Source: Novosphingobium chloroacetimidivorans
GTDB taxonomy: Bacteria > Pseudomonadota > Alphaproteobacteria > Sphingomonadales > Sphingomonadaceae
Assembly: GCF_014204535.1 (NCBI RefSeq)
Contig: NZ_JACHLR010000007.1
Coordinates: 124,001-188,000 of the forward strand
DNA length: 64,000 nt
Reading direction: 5' to 3'
Position 1 is the first letter of the stretch, and every line of letters starts with the position of its first letter. Below are positions 43,466 to 51,801 of this stretch, one piece after another. The notes under the pieces are model-generated. The model had not been told where the DNA came from. It saw only the letters and a list, made by a program, of their open reading frames with translations, and searched no databases. The position numbers and the translations under genes are program-made.

Positions 43466-44275
43466 TCAGGCCACCTCACCAGCATCGGCGAGCAGGGTGC
43501 TGCCGGTCATGAAAGCCGCCATGTCTGAGGCGGCAAAGAGGACAACACGGGCGATGTCGTCCGGAACGCCGACGCGACCCAGCTTGGACATTAAGGTCGC
43601 GGAGATTTCCTGACGCACACGCTCGGGCAGGGCGGCTAGCGCCGCCGTATTGCCCTCGGTCTCGCAAAAGGTCGGAGCCACGCCGAGCACGCGGATGTCG
43701 TGGGGGGCGAGCTCGATCGCCAGTTGACGCACGAGCCCGCGGACCCCGTGCTTCGATGCGACGTAGGCTGCTACGCCTGGTGCCACACCGCTGAAGCCGG
43801 CGGTCGATACGATGTTGATCAGGACGCCGCCATTGCCGGCGTCGATCATGCGACGCGCCGCCTCGCGGCAGGAGGCGAACACTCCGCGCAGGTTCACCGC
43901 CATTACCTGGTCCCAAGCCTCGTCCGTCATCTCGAACAAGCTGACGTTGGGGTACAGCCCAGCGTTGTTCACCCAGATGTCGACGCCGCCCAGTTCCTGG
44001 ACGGCCAGCGCGCCCATGGCGGCAATCGAGGCGCTGTCTGTCACGTCGAGCCCGGCTGCGATCACTTTGGTGCCGTAACTCGCACTGAGTTCAACGGCAG
44101 CGGTTTCGGCCTGCCCGACCTTGAGGTCGCCAATTAGCACCGAAGCGCCGGCTTCCGCGAGCCTCCGAGCTATTGCCTTGCCCAGCCCCTGTGCACCACC
44201 GGTAACGACGGCGCTGCGGCCTCTGAGCGAGATGAGGTCTGCAAGCGGGTGGCTCGAAACATCGGTGACAGCCAT
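43466..44275 (-). CDS. SDR-family oxidoreductase
   Basis: The 269-residue classical SDR has TGGAQGLGKA (cofactor), DLKVGQAE after strand 2 (Asp favouring NAD), WVNNAGLY, Ser in NIVSTAGF and YVASKHG. The ribosome site GGAGG is well placed. It lies between a 39-residue small ORF and the P450 in the minus-strand operon. Likely oxidises an alcohol formed by a P450. Confidence 0.9.
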   Translation of the reverse strand: MAVTDVSSHPLADLISLRGRSAVVTGGAQGLGKAIARRLAEAGASVLIGDLKVGQAETAAVELSASYGTKVIAAGLDVTDSASIAAMGALAVQELGGVDIWVNNAGLYPNVSLFEMTDEAWDQVMAVNLRGVFASCREAARRMIDAGNGGVLINIVSTAGFSGVAPGVAAYVASKHGVRGLVRQLAIELAPHDIRVLGVAPTFCETEGNTAALAALPERVRQEISATLMSKLGRVGVPDDIARVVLFAASDMAAFMTGSTLLADAGEVA

Positions 44276-44279
44276 CGGC

Positions 44280-44399
44280 TTAGCCTCCTTGAGCCGAGAC
44301 GAACGGTTTGACGCGTTTCATATCGGCGATCTGGCCCAGGATATTCTTGGGGCGCCGGATCCCGCGCACGCAGCACACGTGATCGATGAACTTCTTCAT
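44280..44399 (-). CDS. small ORF between two SDR genes
   Basis: A 39-residue frame, MKKFIDHVCCVRGIRRPKNI at its start, basic and with a CC pair, fills the gap between two SDR genes. A GAGAG ribosome-site-like element lies about nine bases upstream and the downstream SDR starts four bases after its stop. No family recognised. It may be a translated leader or small partner, or noncoding spacer. Confidence 0.4.
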   Translation of the reverse strand: MKKFIDHVCCVRGIRRPKNILGQIADMKRVKPFVSAQGG

Positions 44400-44425
44400 G
44401 CGTGTTTCTCTCTTGATACTCGCGG

Positions 44426-45190
44426 TCAAAAGGCGGTGCCGCCGTTCACGCCGAGTAGCTGGCCCGTGACATAGCCGGCGTCGTCCGAGGCGAAGAACGC
44501 GCATGCGGCGGCTATCTCTTCTGGGCGCCCGAGGCGGGGGATCGGATAGCTGGCGATGATCTGTTCGTAGGGGACCGGGAACAGATCACCATCGATCGCG
44601 CGTCGAGCCATCGGCGTGTCGATGAAGCCGGGTGATACCGAATTGACCGTGATGCCTTGCCGGCCAAGTTCGACCGCCATCGAGCGCGTCATCGAGATCA
44701 CGCCGCCCTTGGTTGCGGTATAAAGTGCCATATTCGGCGCCCCGACTTGCGCGCCAAAGGCCGACACATTGATGATCCGACCCCATCCGGCAGCGACCAT
44801 GTCCGACAGGACCGTTTGGATCAGGAGAAAGGCGCCCTTGAGGTTGACGTTCATCAGCTTGTCCCACTCGGCGTCGACAATGTCGGCGACGGGCGCAAAA
44901 CTTTCGAGCGCAGCGTTGTTCACGATGATCGTGACGGGACCGAGCGTGGCGCGTGCCTTGGCCACCGCTTCCTCGATTTGCCCTCGATCTGCCAAATCGG
45001 CCTTCAAGGTGACGGCCTTGCCGCCCGCCCCAATGATATCGGCGGTGACGGCATCTGCGCCATCACCGTCGATGTCGAGGAGGCCCACCGCGTGACCGTC
45101 GCGGGCAAAGCGCAGTGCTGTCGCCTTCCCCATTCCGGATGCGGCGCCCGTAACGATGGCAACCCTTGCCTCCATGCTCATGACGGTCAA
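44426..45190 (-). CDS. SDR-family oxidoreductase
   Basis: The 254-residue classical SDR has TGAASGMGKA, LLDIDGDGAD (Asp for NAD), IIVNNAALES, Ser in INVSAFGAQ, YTATKGG and SPGFIDTPMA. The ATG at 45190 overlaps the upstream SDR stop (ATGA). Within the operon the three SDRs differ in cofactor loop and tail, which suggests successive steps. Confidence 0.9.
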   Translation of the reverse strand: MTVMSMEARVAIVTGAASGMGKATALRFARDGHAVGLLDIDGDGADAVTADIIGAGGKAVTLKADLADRGQIEEAVAKARATLGPVTIIVNNAALESFAPVADIVDAEWDKLMNVNLKGAFLLIQTVLSDMVAAGWGRIINVSAFGAQVGAPNMALYTATKGGVISMTRSMAVELGRQGITVNSVSPGFIDTPMARRAIDGDLFPVPYEQIIASYPIPRLGRPEEIAAACAFFASDDAGYVTGQLLGVNGGTAF

Positions 45191-45954
45191 AGCATCGTCG
45201 TCCCGCCTTCGACGCCGATCGTCTGACCGGTCACAAAGGCGGAGTCGTCGCTAGCGAGGAAGATCGCTGTCGGTGCGATATCCTGAGGCTCGCCGAAACG
45301 GCCCAGAGCGACCTTGGCCAGTTCCTGGTCATAGGTGCCGCTGTCTTCCAGGTACCAGATCGACTTGGGTGTCAGTGCAGACGGGAGCACCGTATTCACC
45401 CGGATCTTGTGTTTGCCCCACTCCTTCGCGGCGGTCTTCGTCAACACGCGGACCGCTTCCTTGGTAGCGGCATAGGCGAGAAAGCCGGGTTCGCAGCGGA
45501 TCGAAAACCCAGTGCCCATGTTGATAATCGAGCCGCCGCCTTGCTTGACCATGTGTGGCTGGCAAAGCTGCATAAGTTGCAAAGAGCCAAAGAAGGCCGA
45601 CTGAATGTCGACCATGCAGTTCTCTTCCATTCGGGGATCCTCGATAGGCAGGTAGTCGGTGAAGGTGTGTGCATTGTTGACCAAAACGTCGACGCGGCCC
45701 CATTCGGCAATTGCGCGCTCGACTGTAAGCGCTGCATGCTCCTTGTTGCCTGCGAGAGCCGCTACGCCGATCGCTGTGCCGCGGCTGGCTGAGATCTTCG
45801 CGACGACCTCGTCCAATTTGCTCTCGGTGCGGCCGGTGACGATCACCTTCGCCCCCGCCGCCGCGAAACCAATCGCAATCGCTTCGCCGATGCCTTGACC
45901 TGCGCCAGTGACGATCGCGACCTTGCCGGCAAGGCGCTCCGAATCGTTGCCCAT
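45187..45954 (-). CDS. SDR-family oxidoreductase, first gene of the operon
   Basis: The 255-residue classical SDR has TGAGQGIGEA, TGRTESKLDE (Arg and Ser, compatible with NADP), VLVNNAHTF and YAATKEAV. The expected Ser sits in the INMGTGFSIR region, shifted or replaced by Thr, so activity needs a check. GGGAG lies before the ATG. It heads the operon to 42190, divergent from a TetR gene; a TTGACA -35 element lies upstream. Confidence 0.88.
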   Translation of the reverse strand: MGNDSERLAGKVAIVTGAGQGIGEAIAIGFAAAGAKVIVTGRTESKLDEVVAKISASRGTAIGVAALAGNKEHAALTVERAIAEWGRVDVLVNNAHTFTDYLPIEDPRMEENCMVDIQSAFFGSLQLMQLCQPHMVKQGGGSIINMGTGFSIRCEPGFLAYAATKEAVRVLTKTAAKEWGKHKIRVNTVLPSALTPKSIWYLEDSGTYDQELAKVALGRFGEPQDIAPTAIFLASDDSAFVTGQTIGVEGGTTML

Positions 45955-45973
45955 CGCTTTCTCCCATCTTTGT

Positions 45974-45993
45974 TCGTCATATTGTTAGCAAGC
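45974..45993 (-). promoter_or_regulatory. regulatory element in the SDR-operon promoter
   Basis: On the minus strand GCTTGCTAACAATATGACGA covers the -10 region. TTGACA (46003-46008 as its complement TGTCAA) is the -35 element about 17 bases upstream. The element matches 17 of 20 bases with the one before the P450 gene at 40859. The divergent TetR gene makes it a candidate operator. Confidence 0.62.
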
Positions 45994-46077
45994 TGGTCGT
46001 AGTGTCAAGTGGGGTGGATGTCGCGACCTTTACGCTCGGATGCAGGCAGGTTAGGTCGATGTTCAAGGTAGGGATTG

Positions 46078-46671
46078 ATGACGACGACGAAGCCAGGACC
46101 AGCTAGACGTATGGGCCCGCCAGGCTCAGAGGTTTGGAACACGATGCTCGACGGCGCGGAGAATATCCTCCGCGAGGAAGGCCATGCAGAGTTGACCTCG
46201 CGCCGCATCGCCGAGCGGATTGGTGTGAAGCAGCGCCTCGTCTATTACTATTTTCACACCATGGATGATCTTGTCGTCGCACTGTTCAAGCGCTCGTCAG
46301 AGCGAGACTTGCAGCGGCTGCGCGACGCAAGTGCGTCGCAGCGATCTGTGCGGGAGCTATGGCAGCTTTGCTATAACTCCCACGATGCTCGCCTTATCTC
46401 CGAATATACAGCACTTGCGCACCGCATTCCGGATCTCCGGAGTGAAGTCATTAACTTCATCGAGATGTCCCGCCGTATTCAGGTGGATGCGATTACCGCC
46501 GCCCTCCCGCCTGCGACAAATGATCAGCGCTTGGCACCGGTAGTTATCGCCACCATCGCGAGCAGCCTCGGTCTATCCCTCAATCGCGAAGAACACTTGG
46601 GTGTGCAAATGGGCCATGCGGAGACTATGGCTGTCGTGGACGTATTTCTCGGAGCGCTAGAAGCAATGTGA
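46078..46671 (+). CDS. TetR-family transcriptional regulator
   Basis: The 197-residue protein has a TetR helix-turn-helix (AELTSRRIAERIGVKQRLVY, YYFHTMDDLVVALFKR). The C-terminal ligand domain is not one I can assign. I chose the ATG at 46078, just after a TTG, because an AAGGTAGGG element is correctly spaced. It is divergent from the SDR operon and is the only regulator next to the catabolic block, so it probably controls that operon and the P450 through the shared element. Confidence 0.88.
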   Translation: MTTTKPGPARRMGPPGSEVWNTMLDGAENILREEGHAELTSRRIAERIGVKQRLVYYYFHTMDDLVVALFKRSSERDLQRLRDASASQRSVRELWQLCYNSHDARLISEYTALAHRIPDLRSEVINFIEMSRRIQVDAITAALPPATNDQRLAPVVIATIASSLGLSLNREEHLGVQMGHAETMAVVDVFLGALEAM

Positions 46672-46883
46672 GTGCTTCCTGTGCGCATTTAGCGCGCGAT
46701 TGGAGCGGGGCGCATGAACTGGCGAGCCTTGAGCTTGCATGTGCCGGCTTTGCTTTATCGGGACTTTAGCGTCTGTAATCAGCCATCAAAGCAGCTCATG
46801 TTTTCTCATACTCCCATTTGGTAGGTCATGAAGCGACGCGTAGCTGTAATGAGCGCCTCGACCGAACAGATCGGAAGAGGCAC
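46672..46883. other. intergenic region upstream of cysD
   Basis: About 210 bases between the TetR gene and cysD. It must hold the cysDNCQ promoter, but I could not pick out convincing -35/-10 boxes or a CysB-like site. The region is less GC-rich than the genes around it. Confidence 0.4.
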
Positions 46884-47786
46884 ATGACAACACTGACGCA
46901 CCTCGATCGTCTCGAAGCCGAGGCGATCCACATTCTTCGCGAGGTCGTTGCCGAAGCTGAAAAGCCGGTGATGATGTACTCGGTGGGCAAGGACAGCGCC
47001 GTGATGCTGCACCTTGCGCGCAAGGCGTTCTATCCCTCGCCGCCGCCATTCCCGCTGCTCCACGTCGACACGACCTGGAAGTTCAAGGAAATGTACAAGC
47101 TGCGCGACACGATGGCGCGCGAGAGCGGCATGGAACTGATCGTCTACCAGAATCAGGAAGCCAAGGATAAGGGCATCAACCCCTTCGACCACGGCGCGCT
47201 CCACACCGACATGTGGAAGACCGAGGGCCTGAAGCAGGCGCTCGACAAGTACGGCTTCGATGCCGCCTTCGGCGGCGCCCGTCGCGACGAGGAAAAGAGC
47301 CGCGCCAAGGAGCGCATCTTCTCGTTCCGCACCACGTCGCATGGCTGGGACCCCAAGAACCAGCGCCCGGAACTGTGGAACCTCTACAATGCCCGCAAGG
47401 CGAAGGGCGAGTCGATCCGCGTGTTCCCGATCTCGAACTGGACCGAGCTCGACATCTGGCAGTACATCCACCTCAACGACATCCCGATCGTGCCGCTGTA
47501 CTTCGCCGACAAGCGCCCCACTGTGGAGCGCGACGGCATGCTGCTGATGGTCGACGACGATCGCTTCCCGCTGCGTCCCGGCGAAGTGCCGGTCGAGCGC
47601 TCGATCCGCTTCCGCACGCTGGGCTGCTACCCGCTGACCGGCGCGGTGGAGAGCACCGCCAAGACCCTCCCCGAGGTGATCCAGGAAACCCTGCTCACCA
47701 CCACGTCCGAGCGGCAGGGCCGCGCCATCGACAAGGATGCCGGCGGCGCTGGCATGGAAGTCAAGAAGCAGCAGGGGTACTTCTGA
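46884..47786 (+). CDS. cysD: sulfate adenylyltransferase subunit 2
   Basis: The 300-residue protein has the PP-loop [52 protein letters not shown] and [14 protein letters not shown], all typical of CysD. With CysN it makes adenylyl sulfate (APS) from sulfate and ATP, driven by GTP. I chose the ATG at 46884 with GGAAGAGG upstream. Its stop overlaps the start of cysNC as TGATG, so the subunits are coupled. Confidence 0.97.
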   Translation: MTTLTHLDRLEAEAIHILREVVAEAEKPVMMYSVGKDSAVMLHLARKAFYPSPPPFPLLHVDTTWKFKEMYKLRDTMARESGMELIVYQNQEAKDKGINPFDHGALHTDMWKTEGLKQALDKYGFDAAFGGARRDEEKSRAKERIFSFRTTSHGWDPKNQRPELWNLYNARKAKGESIRVFPISNWTELDIWQYIHLNDIPIVPLYFADKRPTVERDGMLLMVDDDRFPLRPGEVPVERSIRFRTLGCYPLTGAVESTAKTLPEVIQETLLTTTSERQGRAIDKDAGGAGMEVKKQQGYF

Positions 47787-49732
47787 TGTCCGATATCGCA
47801 ACCAAGGATGCTGTCTACGTCACCGACAGCCTGATCGCCGAGGACATCGACGCATACCTCGAGAGCCACGAACACAAGACGATGCTGCGCTTCATCACCT
47901 GCGGCAGCGTCGACGACGGCAAGTCCACGCTGATCGGGCGCATGCTGTATGATTCGAAGATGATCTTCGAGGACCAGCTCGATGCGCTGACCGCCGATTC
48001 CAAGAAGGTCGGCACGCAAGGCCAGGACATCGACTTCGCGCTGCTGGTCGACGGCCTCGCCGCCGAGCGCGAGCAGGGCATAACCATCGACGTCGCCTAT
48101 CGCTTCTTCAACACCGAAAAGCGCAAGTTCATCGTCGCCGATTGCCCGGGTCACGAACAGTACACCCGCAACATGGTCACCGGCGCCTCGACCGCCGACC
48201 TGGCCGTGATCCTGATCGATGCGCGCAAGGGCGTGCTGGTGCAGACGCGCCGGCACTCGTACTTGTGTCACCTGATCGGCATCAAGAACATTGTCCTGGC
48301 CGTCAACAAGATGGACCTGGTCGATTACGATCACGCCGTGTTCGATGCGATCGTCAAGGACTACACCGAGTTCGCGCACTCGATCGGGATCGACACGTTC
48401 ACCGCGATGCCGATCTCCGGCTTCAAGGGTGACAACATCACCACGAAGTCCGACAATACGCCCTGGTACACCGGGCCAACGCTGATCGAGCATCTCGAGA
48501 CCGTCGAGGTCTTGAGCTCGGTCGATGCCGACAAGCCGTTCCGCCTGCCGGTGCAGTGGGTCAACCGCCCGAACCTAGACTTCCGTGGCTTCTCGGGCCT
48601 GATCGCGACGGGTTCGGTCAAGCCGGGCGACAAGATTCGCGTTCTGCCCTCGGGCAAGACCAGCACGATCACCCGCATCGTCACCATGCCTACCCTCGGC
48701 GGGGTCGAGGGGGATGGCGACCTGGAAGAGGCGACCGCCGGCCAGTCGATCACCGTCACCTTTGCCGACGAGATCGATTGCTCGCGCGGCTCGGTGATCT
48801 CCACCGCCGACAATCCGCCGCAGACCGCCGACCAATTCGAGTCCACCTTCGTGTGGCTGGCGGACGAGGCGATGACCGCTGGTCGCGCCTACTGGCTCAA
48901 GCTCGGCACGCAGATGGTCTCGGCCACCGTCCATGAGCCCAAGTACACGGTCAACGTGAACACCATGGAGCACATGGCGGCCAAGACGCTCGAGCTCAAC
49001 GCCATCGGCGTGGCCGAGCTGACCACCGACAAGGCGGTGGTGTTCGAGCCCTACGCCGACAACCGCACGCTGGGCGGCTTCATCCTGATCGACAAGATGA
49101 CCAACGCCACCGTGGCTGCGGGCATGATCAACTTCTCGCTCCGTCGCTCGCAGAACGTGCACTGGCAGGCGACCGACATCGGCCGCAAGCAGCACGCCGA
49201 TCTCAAGAACCAGAAGCCGGCGCTGCTGTGGTTCACCGGCCTCTCTGGTTCGGGCAAGTCGACGATCGCCAACCTGGTCGAGAAGAAGCTGTACCGGATG
49301 AACCGGCACACCTTCCTGCTCGACGGCGACAACGTGCGCCACGGTCTCAACAAGGACCTTGGCTTCACCGAGGCCGACCGGATCGAGAACATCCGCCGCG
49401 TCGGCGAAGTCGCCAAGTTGATGACCGACTCCGGCTTGATCGTGATCACCGCGTTCATCTCGCCGTTCCAGGCCGAGCGCGACATGGTGCGCGGGATGCT
49501 GCCCGAAGGCGAGTTCATCGAGGTGTTCATCGACACCCCGCTGCGCGTTGCCGAGAGCCGCGACGTCAAGGGTCTCTACAAAAAGGCGCGTGCGGGTGAG
49601 CTGAAGAACTTCACCGGCATCGACAGCCCCTACGAGGCACCGCGCAACCCCGAGATCCGGATCGACACCACCGCGATCACGCCTGAGGAGGCGGCGGACC
49701 TGATCGTCAACACGCTGCTGGGCGACGCCTGA
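47786..49732 (+). CDS. cysNC: fused sulfate adenylyltransferase subunit 1/APS kinase
   Basis: The 648-residue fusion has an EF-Tu-like GTPase (G1 GSVDDGKST at about residue 40, [22 protein letters not shown]), beta-barrels, and from about residue 475 an APS kinase with [24 protein letters not shown] and [20 protein letters not shown]. The fusion is common in alpha-proteobacteria (NodQ type). The product is PAPS, the sulfuryl donor. It overlaps cysD and cysQ by one base at either end. A PAPS-using sulfotransferase gene lies 6 kb downstream. Confidence 0.97.
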   Translation: MSDIATKDAVYVTDSLIAEDIDAYLESHEHKTMLRFITCGSVDDGKSTLIGRMLYDSKMIFEDQLDALTADSKKVGTQGQDIDFALLVDGLAAEREQGITIDVAYRFFNTEKRKFIVADCPGHEQYTRNMVTGASTADLAVILIDARKGVLVQTRRHSYLCHLIGIKNIVLAVNKMDLVDYDHAVFDAIVKDYTEFAHSIGIDTFTAMPISGFKGDNITTKSDNTPWYTGPTLIEHLETVEVLSSVDADKPFRLPVQWVNRPNLDFRGFSGLIATGSVKPGDKIRVLPSGKTSTITRIVTMPTLGGVEGDGDLEEATAGQSITVTFADEIDCSRGSVISTADNPPQTADQFESTFVWLADEAMTAGRAYWLKLGTQMVSATVHEPKYTVNVNTMEHMAAKTLELNAIGVAELTTDKAVVFEPYADNRTLGGFILIDKMTNATVAAGMINFSLRRSQNVHWQATDIGRKQHADLKNQKPALLWFTGLSGSGKSTIANLVEKKLYRMNRHTFLLDGDNVRHGLNKDLGFTEADRIENIRRVGEVAKLMTDSGLIVITAFISPFQAERDMVRGMLPEGEFIEVFIDTPLRVAESRDVKGLYKKARAGELKNFTGIDSPYEAPRNPEIRIDTTAITPEEAADLIVNTLLGDA

Positions 49733-50472
49733 TGGGAATCGCACACGATGGTGACCTCGCCGCCAAGCTGGCGGTCGAGGCTGGCAAGATCCTCCTGCAG
49801 GTCCGAGCATCGGGCCTGTTCGAGGGCAAGTCGCTGGGCAAGGCGGGGGACCAGACCGCCAACCAGTTCCTCGTCCATGCCTTGCGTGAGCAGCGGCCAG
49901 AGGATGGCCTGCTCTCCGAAGAGGAGAAGGACAATGCCGAGCGCCTGAACCAAAGCCGCGTGTGGATCGTCGACCCGGTCGACGGCACGCGCGAGTATGG
50001 TGAGGAGCGCGCCGACTGGGCGGTCCACGTCGCAATAGCGGTCGACGGTGCGCCGGTGCTGGGCGCCGTGGCGCTCCCGGGCTGCGACCAGGTGCTGCGT
50101 TCGGATCAGCCGGGCGAAGTGCCGCCTGCGCCCGAGGTGCTACGCATGGTGGTGAGCCGTACGCGTCCTGCACGCGAGGCGACCGAAGTTGCGACCAAGC
50201 TGGGCGCCGAGCTGGTGCCGATGGGCTCGGCCGGGGCCAAGGCCATGGCAATCCTGCGCGGCGAGGCGGATATCTACCTGCACTCGGGCGGGCAGTACGA
50301 GTGGGATTCGTGTGCGCCGGTGGCGGTCGCGCTGGGCTGGGGGCTGCATTGCTCGCGCATCGACGGGAGCCCGCTGGTGTACAACCAGCAGGACGTCTAC
50401 ATGCCCGACTTGCTGATCTGCCGGAAGGAACACGCCGAGCGGGTACTGGCCGAAGTCACCGCGCTAAGCTGA
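49732..50472 (+). CDS. cysQ: 3'(2'),5'-bisphosphate nucleotidase
   Basis: The 246-residue inositol-monophosphatase-like protein has LLSEEEKDNAERL, the metal motif WIVDPVDGTREYG (DPxDGT) and GGQYEWDSCAPVAVAL (the WDxA motif). CysQ hydrolyses PAP to AMP, relieving inhibition of PAPS-using enzymes. The start overlaps the cysNC stop (TGATG). A hairpin follows the stop. Confidence 0.94.
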   Translation: MGIAHDGDLAAKLAVEAGKILLQVRASGLFEGKSLGKAGDQTANQFLVHALREQRPEDGLLSEEEKDNAERLNQSRVWIVDPVDGTREYGEERADWAVHVAIAVDGAPVLGAVALPGCDQVLRSDQPGEVPPAPEVLRMVVSRTRPAREATEVATKLGAELVPMGSAGAKAMAILRGEADIYLHSGGQYEWDSCAPVAVALGWGLHCSRIDGSPLVYNQQDVYMPDLLICRKEHAERVLAEVTALS

Positions 50473-50481
50473 AATAAACGG

Positions 50482-50510
50482 AAGCGGCGGCCTTCAGGAG
50501 GTCGCCGCTT
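50482..50510. terminator. bidirectional terminator between cysQ and MFS genes
   Basis: AAGCGGCG (50482-50489) pairs with CGCCGCTT (50503-50510), and CCT/AGG can extend the stem inward. A CTTCTTCC run follows on the plus strand. The stop codon of the convergent MFS gene (50494) is inside the loop. Confidence 0.72.
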
Positions 50511-51756
50511 CTTCCTGCTCCGGGAAGGGGGGCAGCGTAAGGACGATCAATCCACCCACTGCACAGCCGATCGTGCCCATGATCAGGAATGGGCCATAGC
50601 CTCCCGAATAGTCGTAGACCATGCCGGCTATCAGCGGGCCGAGCCCCGCAGCTAGAGCCATAAGTGCCGACATGAAGCTGTATACCGTTCCGAAGTTGCG
50701 CATACCGGCGTAACCTGCCGTAAGATAGCCGGTGATCTGCGTCTTGGTGCCCTGGGCATATCCGTTGACGATCATGGCAACGATGATGAACGGGTATGTT
50801 CGTACGCCGTCCAGCAGCAGAAGAAATACCAGAGCGGCAATTCCCAGCGTGATCCCGCCGATCCAGTTCGGTTTGAAGCGGTCGGTGAGAACGCCGGTAA
50901 TCACTTTCCCGATGATCGCCGAGATGCCGCCCAGGGCGACCAGCCACGCTGCGTTCGATCGCGATACGCCAGCCTCGGTCAAGATCGGGAACAGATGAAC
51001 CGACAAGCCCATGGTCAGTAGCATGACGATGAAGTTCGATAAGGCGACGCGTAACAAGGCGGAGTGGCGCAGCGCTTGCTTGACCGTCAGGCCGGACAGG
51101 GTGCTGACAATAGGCTCGCCTTTCCGGCGCTTAGACCGCGCTAGTACACGCGCATTGTCGTTCTGGTCGTGGAAAAACAGCGCGCAAAGTAACAAAGTTA
51201 TGCCGCCCCAGCCGAGACCAAGCCAGACGAACGCGGCGCGCCAACCGAAGTCGGTGATCAGCCAATTGCCGATGGGAGGCACCAGGGTTTGGGATAGAGC
51301 CGTGCCACCCAGCGTCAAAGCCAGGGCGAGCCCGCGTGATGCAGCGAAGTTACCTACGACGGCCGTCGTCCAGCCGGTAGACTTAATGCTGACCGACACG
51401 ATGCCAAAGCACAGCCACAGGCCGATCCACATCGCCGAGGATCCATCCAGCAGCCCGAAGCAGGCGATCGTGGCCGTCGTCAGCGCCACTCCGGGAAGTG
51501 CCAGCCGTCGTGTGCCCAGGCGATCGACAAGTAGTCCGAAAAACGGGCCGAGAAGCGCCTGACTGGCCGACGCGATCGAGGGACCCGAAGACAGCAGAGT
51601 CCGGCTCCACCCGAACGCCTGGCTGAGCGGCTCCATGAACAGGCCGGTCGCGGACATCATGACCGAGAAGAATGAAAATCCGAGCGAGGAGGCCAGAACG
51701 AGCCGCCAGCCCTTGCGCCATTCCTCCGCAGCCAAACCTGTGGTGGGCTCACGCAA
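50494..51756 (-). CDS. MFS transporter (MCT/oxalate-formate antiporter-like)
   Basis: The 420-residue protein has about twelve membrane helices with FGWSRTLLSSGPSIASASQA near helix 1-2 and LVDRLGTRRLALPG in the first loop, a pattern of MCT-type (monocarboxylate/oxalate) porters. It starts with TTG at 51756, with GGAG eight bases upstream; no ATG or GTG is available in frame. It lies downstream of the MBL-fold gene with a 45-base gap and may share its transcript, suggesting uptake or export of that protein's ligand. Confidence 0.86.
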   Translation of the reverse strand: MREPTTGLAAEEWRKGWRLVLASSLGFSFFSVMMSATGLFMEPLSQAFGWSRTLLSSGPSIASASQALLGPFFGLLVDRLGTRRLALPGVALTTATIACFGLLDGSSAMWIGLWLCFGIVSVSIKSTGWTTAVVGNFAASRGLALALTLGGTALSQTLVPPIGNWLITDFGWRAAFVWLGLGWGGITLLLCALFFHDQNDNARVLARSKRRKGEPIVSTLSGLTVKQALRHSALLRVALSNFIVMLLTMGLSVHLFPILTEAGVSRSNAAWLVALGGISAIIGKVITGVLTDRFKPNWIGGITLGIAALVFLLLLDGVRTYPFIIVAMIVNGYAQGTKTQITGYLTAGYAGMRNFGTVYSFMSALMALAAGLGPLIAGMVYDYSGGYGPFLIMGTIGCAVGGLIVLTLPPFPEQEEAATS

Positions 51757-51801
51757 AGCTAGTTCTCCAGTTCTTGATGGGCATCGCGGTGGCCGATCTG
51801 A

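Noticed and set aside
47213..47785. Long upstream extension of the cysNC frame
   Set aside because: The open frame runs back into cysD, but those residues are out-of-frame translation of cysD; the true start is the ATG at 47786 in a TGATG overlap.
48575..50251. 558-residue minus-strand frame
   Set aside because: Antisense shadow of cysNC and cysQ, whose motifs are complete on the plus strand.
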